Assembly: GCA_025352185.1 (NCBI GenBank)
Contig: JANXTV010000369.1
Span: forward strand, 1 to 5,435
DNA: 5,435 bases
Direction of reading: 5' to 3'
From: Oligoflexia bacterium
GTDB taxonomy: Bacteria; Bdellovibrionota; UBA1018
Positions 5,146-5,435 of the stretch are shown here, piece by piece. A program made the translations under genes and the position numbers. Numbering within the stretch: position 1 is the first letter of the stretch; every line of letters starts with the position of its first letter. The notes beneath the pieces are model-generated. The model saw only the letters and a program-made list of their open reading frames with translations, ran no database searches and was not told the DNA's origin.

Positions 5146-5421
5146 CTATTCGGCCTTACCGAAAAACTCTTGCTCGAGTTCCCGTTCCATCTTCATGACG
5201 GCGATCGAGCGGATCATCGTGAACATGTTTTGCTCGTTCGTCTTATAAAGCTCACAGAGTTTACGCAGGGTCGAGATCGGTGGCGAGGAAAGGCCGCGTT
5301 CCCAGTTCGAGACGAATTGTGAGGATTTATACCCTAGAGTTGCCGCGACTTCCTTCTGGGAGAGACCCGCGTTCATTCGGGCCTTCTTTAAAAATTCAGC
5401 TAACTCATTACCACGAAGCAT
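5146..5421 (-). CDS. Small XRE-family (Cro/C1-type) helix-turn-helix DNA-binding protein
   Basis: A 91-residue protein with a clear lambda-repressor-like domain at about 5-62. LAEFLKKARMNAGLSQKEVAATLGY (7-31) gives helix 1 and the first HTH helix. SSQFVSNWERGLSSPP (33-48) gives the recognition helix with the typical SxWERG turn, and ISTLRKLCELYK (49-60) closes the domain. The remaining ~30 residues form a likely charged helix (MKMERELEQEF near 76-86) that could mediate dimerisation. There is no ligand-binding or protease domain. It should bind DNA as a dimer, but the targets cannot be read from sequence. It converges with lpxC across 57 bases. The ATG at 5421 has a GAGAG about nine bases upstream, at the window edge. 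The frame stays open to the edge, so a longer N-terminus cannot be excluded, although the domain starts properly here. Confidence 0.85.
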   Translation of the reverse strand: MLRGNELAEFLKKARMNAGLSQKEVAATLGYKSSQFVSNWERGLSSPPISTLRKLCELYKTNEQNMFTMIRSIAVMKMERELEQEFFGKAE

Positions 5422-5435
5422 TTTTGCATTCTCTC

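Noticed and set aside
4862..5322. Plus-strand frames overlapping the lpxC end and the region opposite the XRE gene
   Set aside because: They run out of frame through lpxC and antisense to the XRE gene, with no family resemblance and no convincing ribosome-binding site.
1..5435. Mobile element, CRISPR array, tRNA or defence system
   Set aside because: No transposase, integrase, regularly spaced repeats, cloverleaf sequence or defence-type domain could be seen. The genes are intact housekeeping or lipid genes plus one small regulator.

Overview
This window carries six protein-coding genes. Five are on the plus strand and one convergent gene is on the minus strand at the right edge. The set suggests a Gram-negative, outer-membrane-bearing bacterium of roughly balanced base composition: LpxC makes lipid A, and the housekeeping RuvC, RuvA and RuvB are proteobacterial in type. 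The left edge holds what looks like part of a sphingolipid/ceramide cluster. That would fit a sphingolipid-making group such as the Bdellovibrionota/Oligoflexia or another deltaproteobacterial-type lineage. This taxonomic guess is inference from gene content only.

Left block (1-1317). The last ~53 residues of an alpha-oxoamine synthase-type PLP enzyme (the 2-amino-3-ketobutyrate CoA ligase / serine palmitoyltransferase family) are followed after 16 bases by a complete 378-residue YghO-like GNAT-fold acyltransferase. The pair suggests serine palmitoyltransferase plus a bacterial-type ceramide synthase. It is followed by a short intergenic stretch (1318-1394) with GC-rich palindromes and a hairpin.

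Middle block (1395-3899). This is a compact ruvC-ruvA-ruvB operon encoding the whole Holliday-junction branch-migration and resolution machine. RuvA starts at GTG two bases after the ruvC stop, with its Shine-Dalgarno inside the ruvC end. A perfect 8-bp inverted repeat spans the ruvA stop, just ahead of the ruvB ribosome-binding site. All catalytic residues appear intact. RuvC carries a longer basic C-terminal tail than the E. coli protein, and RuvB carries an acidic, repeat-containing N-terminal extension.

Right block (3900-5435). An AT-rich 271-base intergenic region holds a candidate hairpin, a CRP/FNR-like palindrome and a plausible sigma70 promoter. It precedes a stand-alone lpxC, the committed step of lipid A synthesis, which has all zinc ligands. 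A probable intrinsic terminator follows lpxC. The minus-strand gene at 5146-5421 is a 91-residue Cro/C1-type (XRE) DNA-binding protein that converges on lpxC.

No mobile element, tRNA, rRNA or CRISPR array is visible. Most of the window is ordinary housekeeping sequence. The point most worth following up is the putative ceramide pair, which lies within 4 kb of lpxC, the key enzyme of the alternative outer-leaflet lipid, lipid A.
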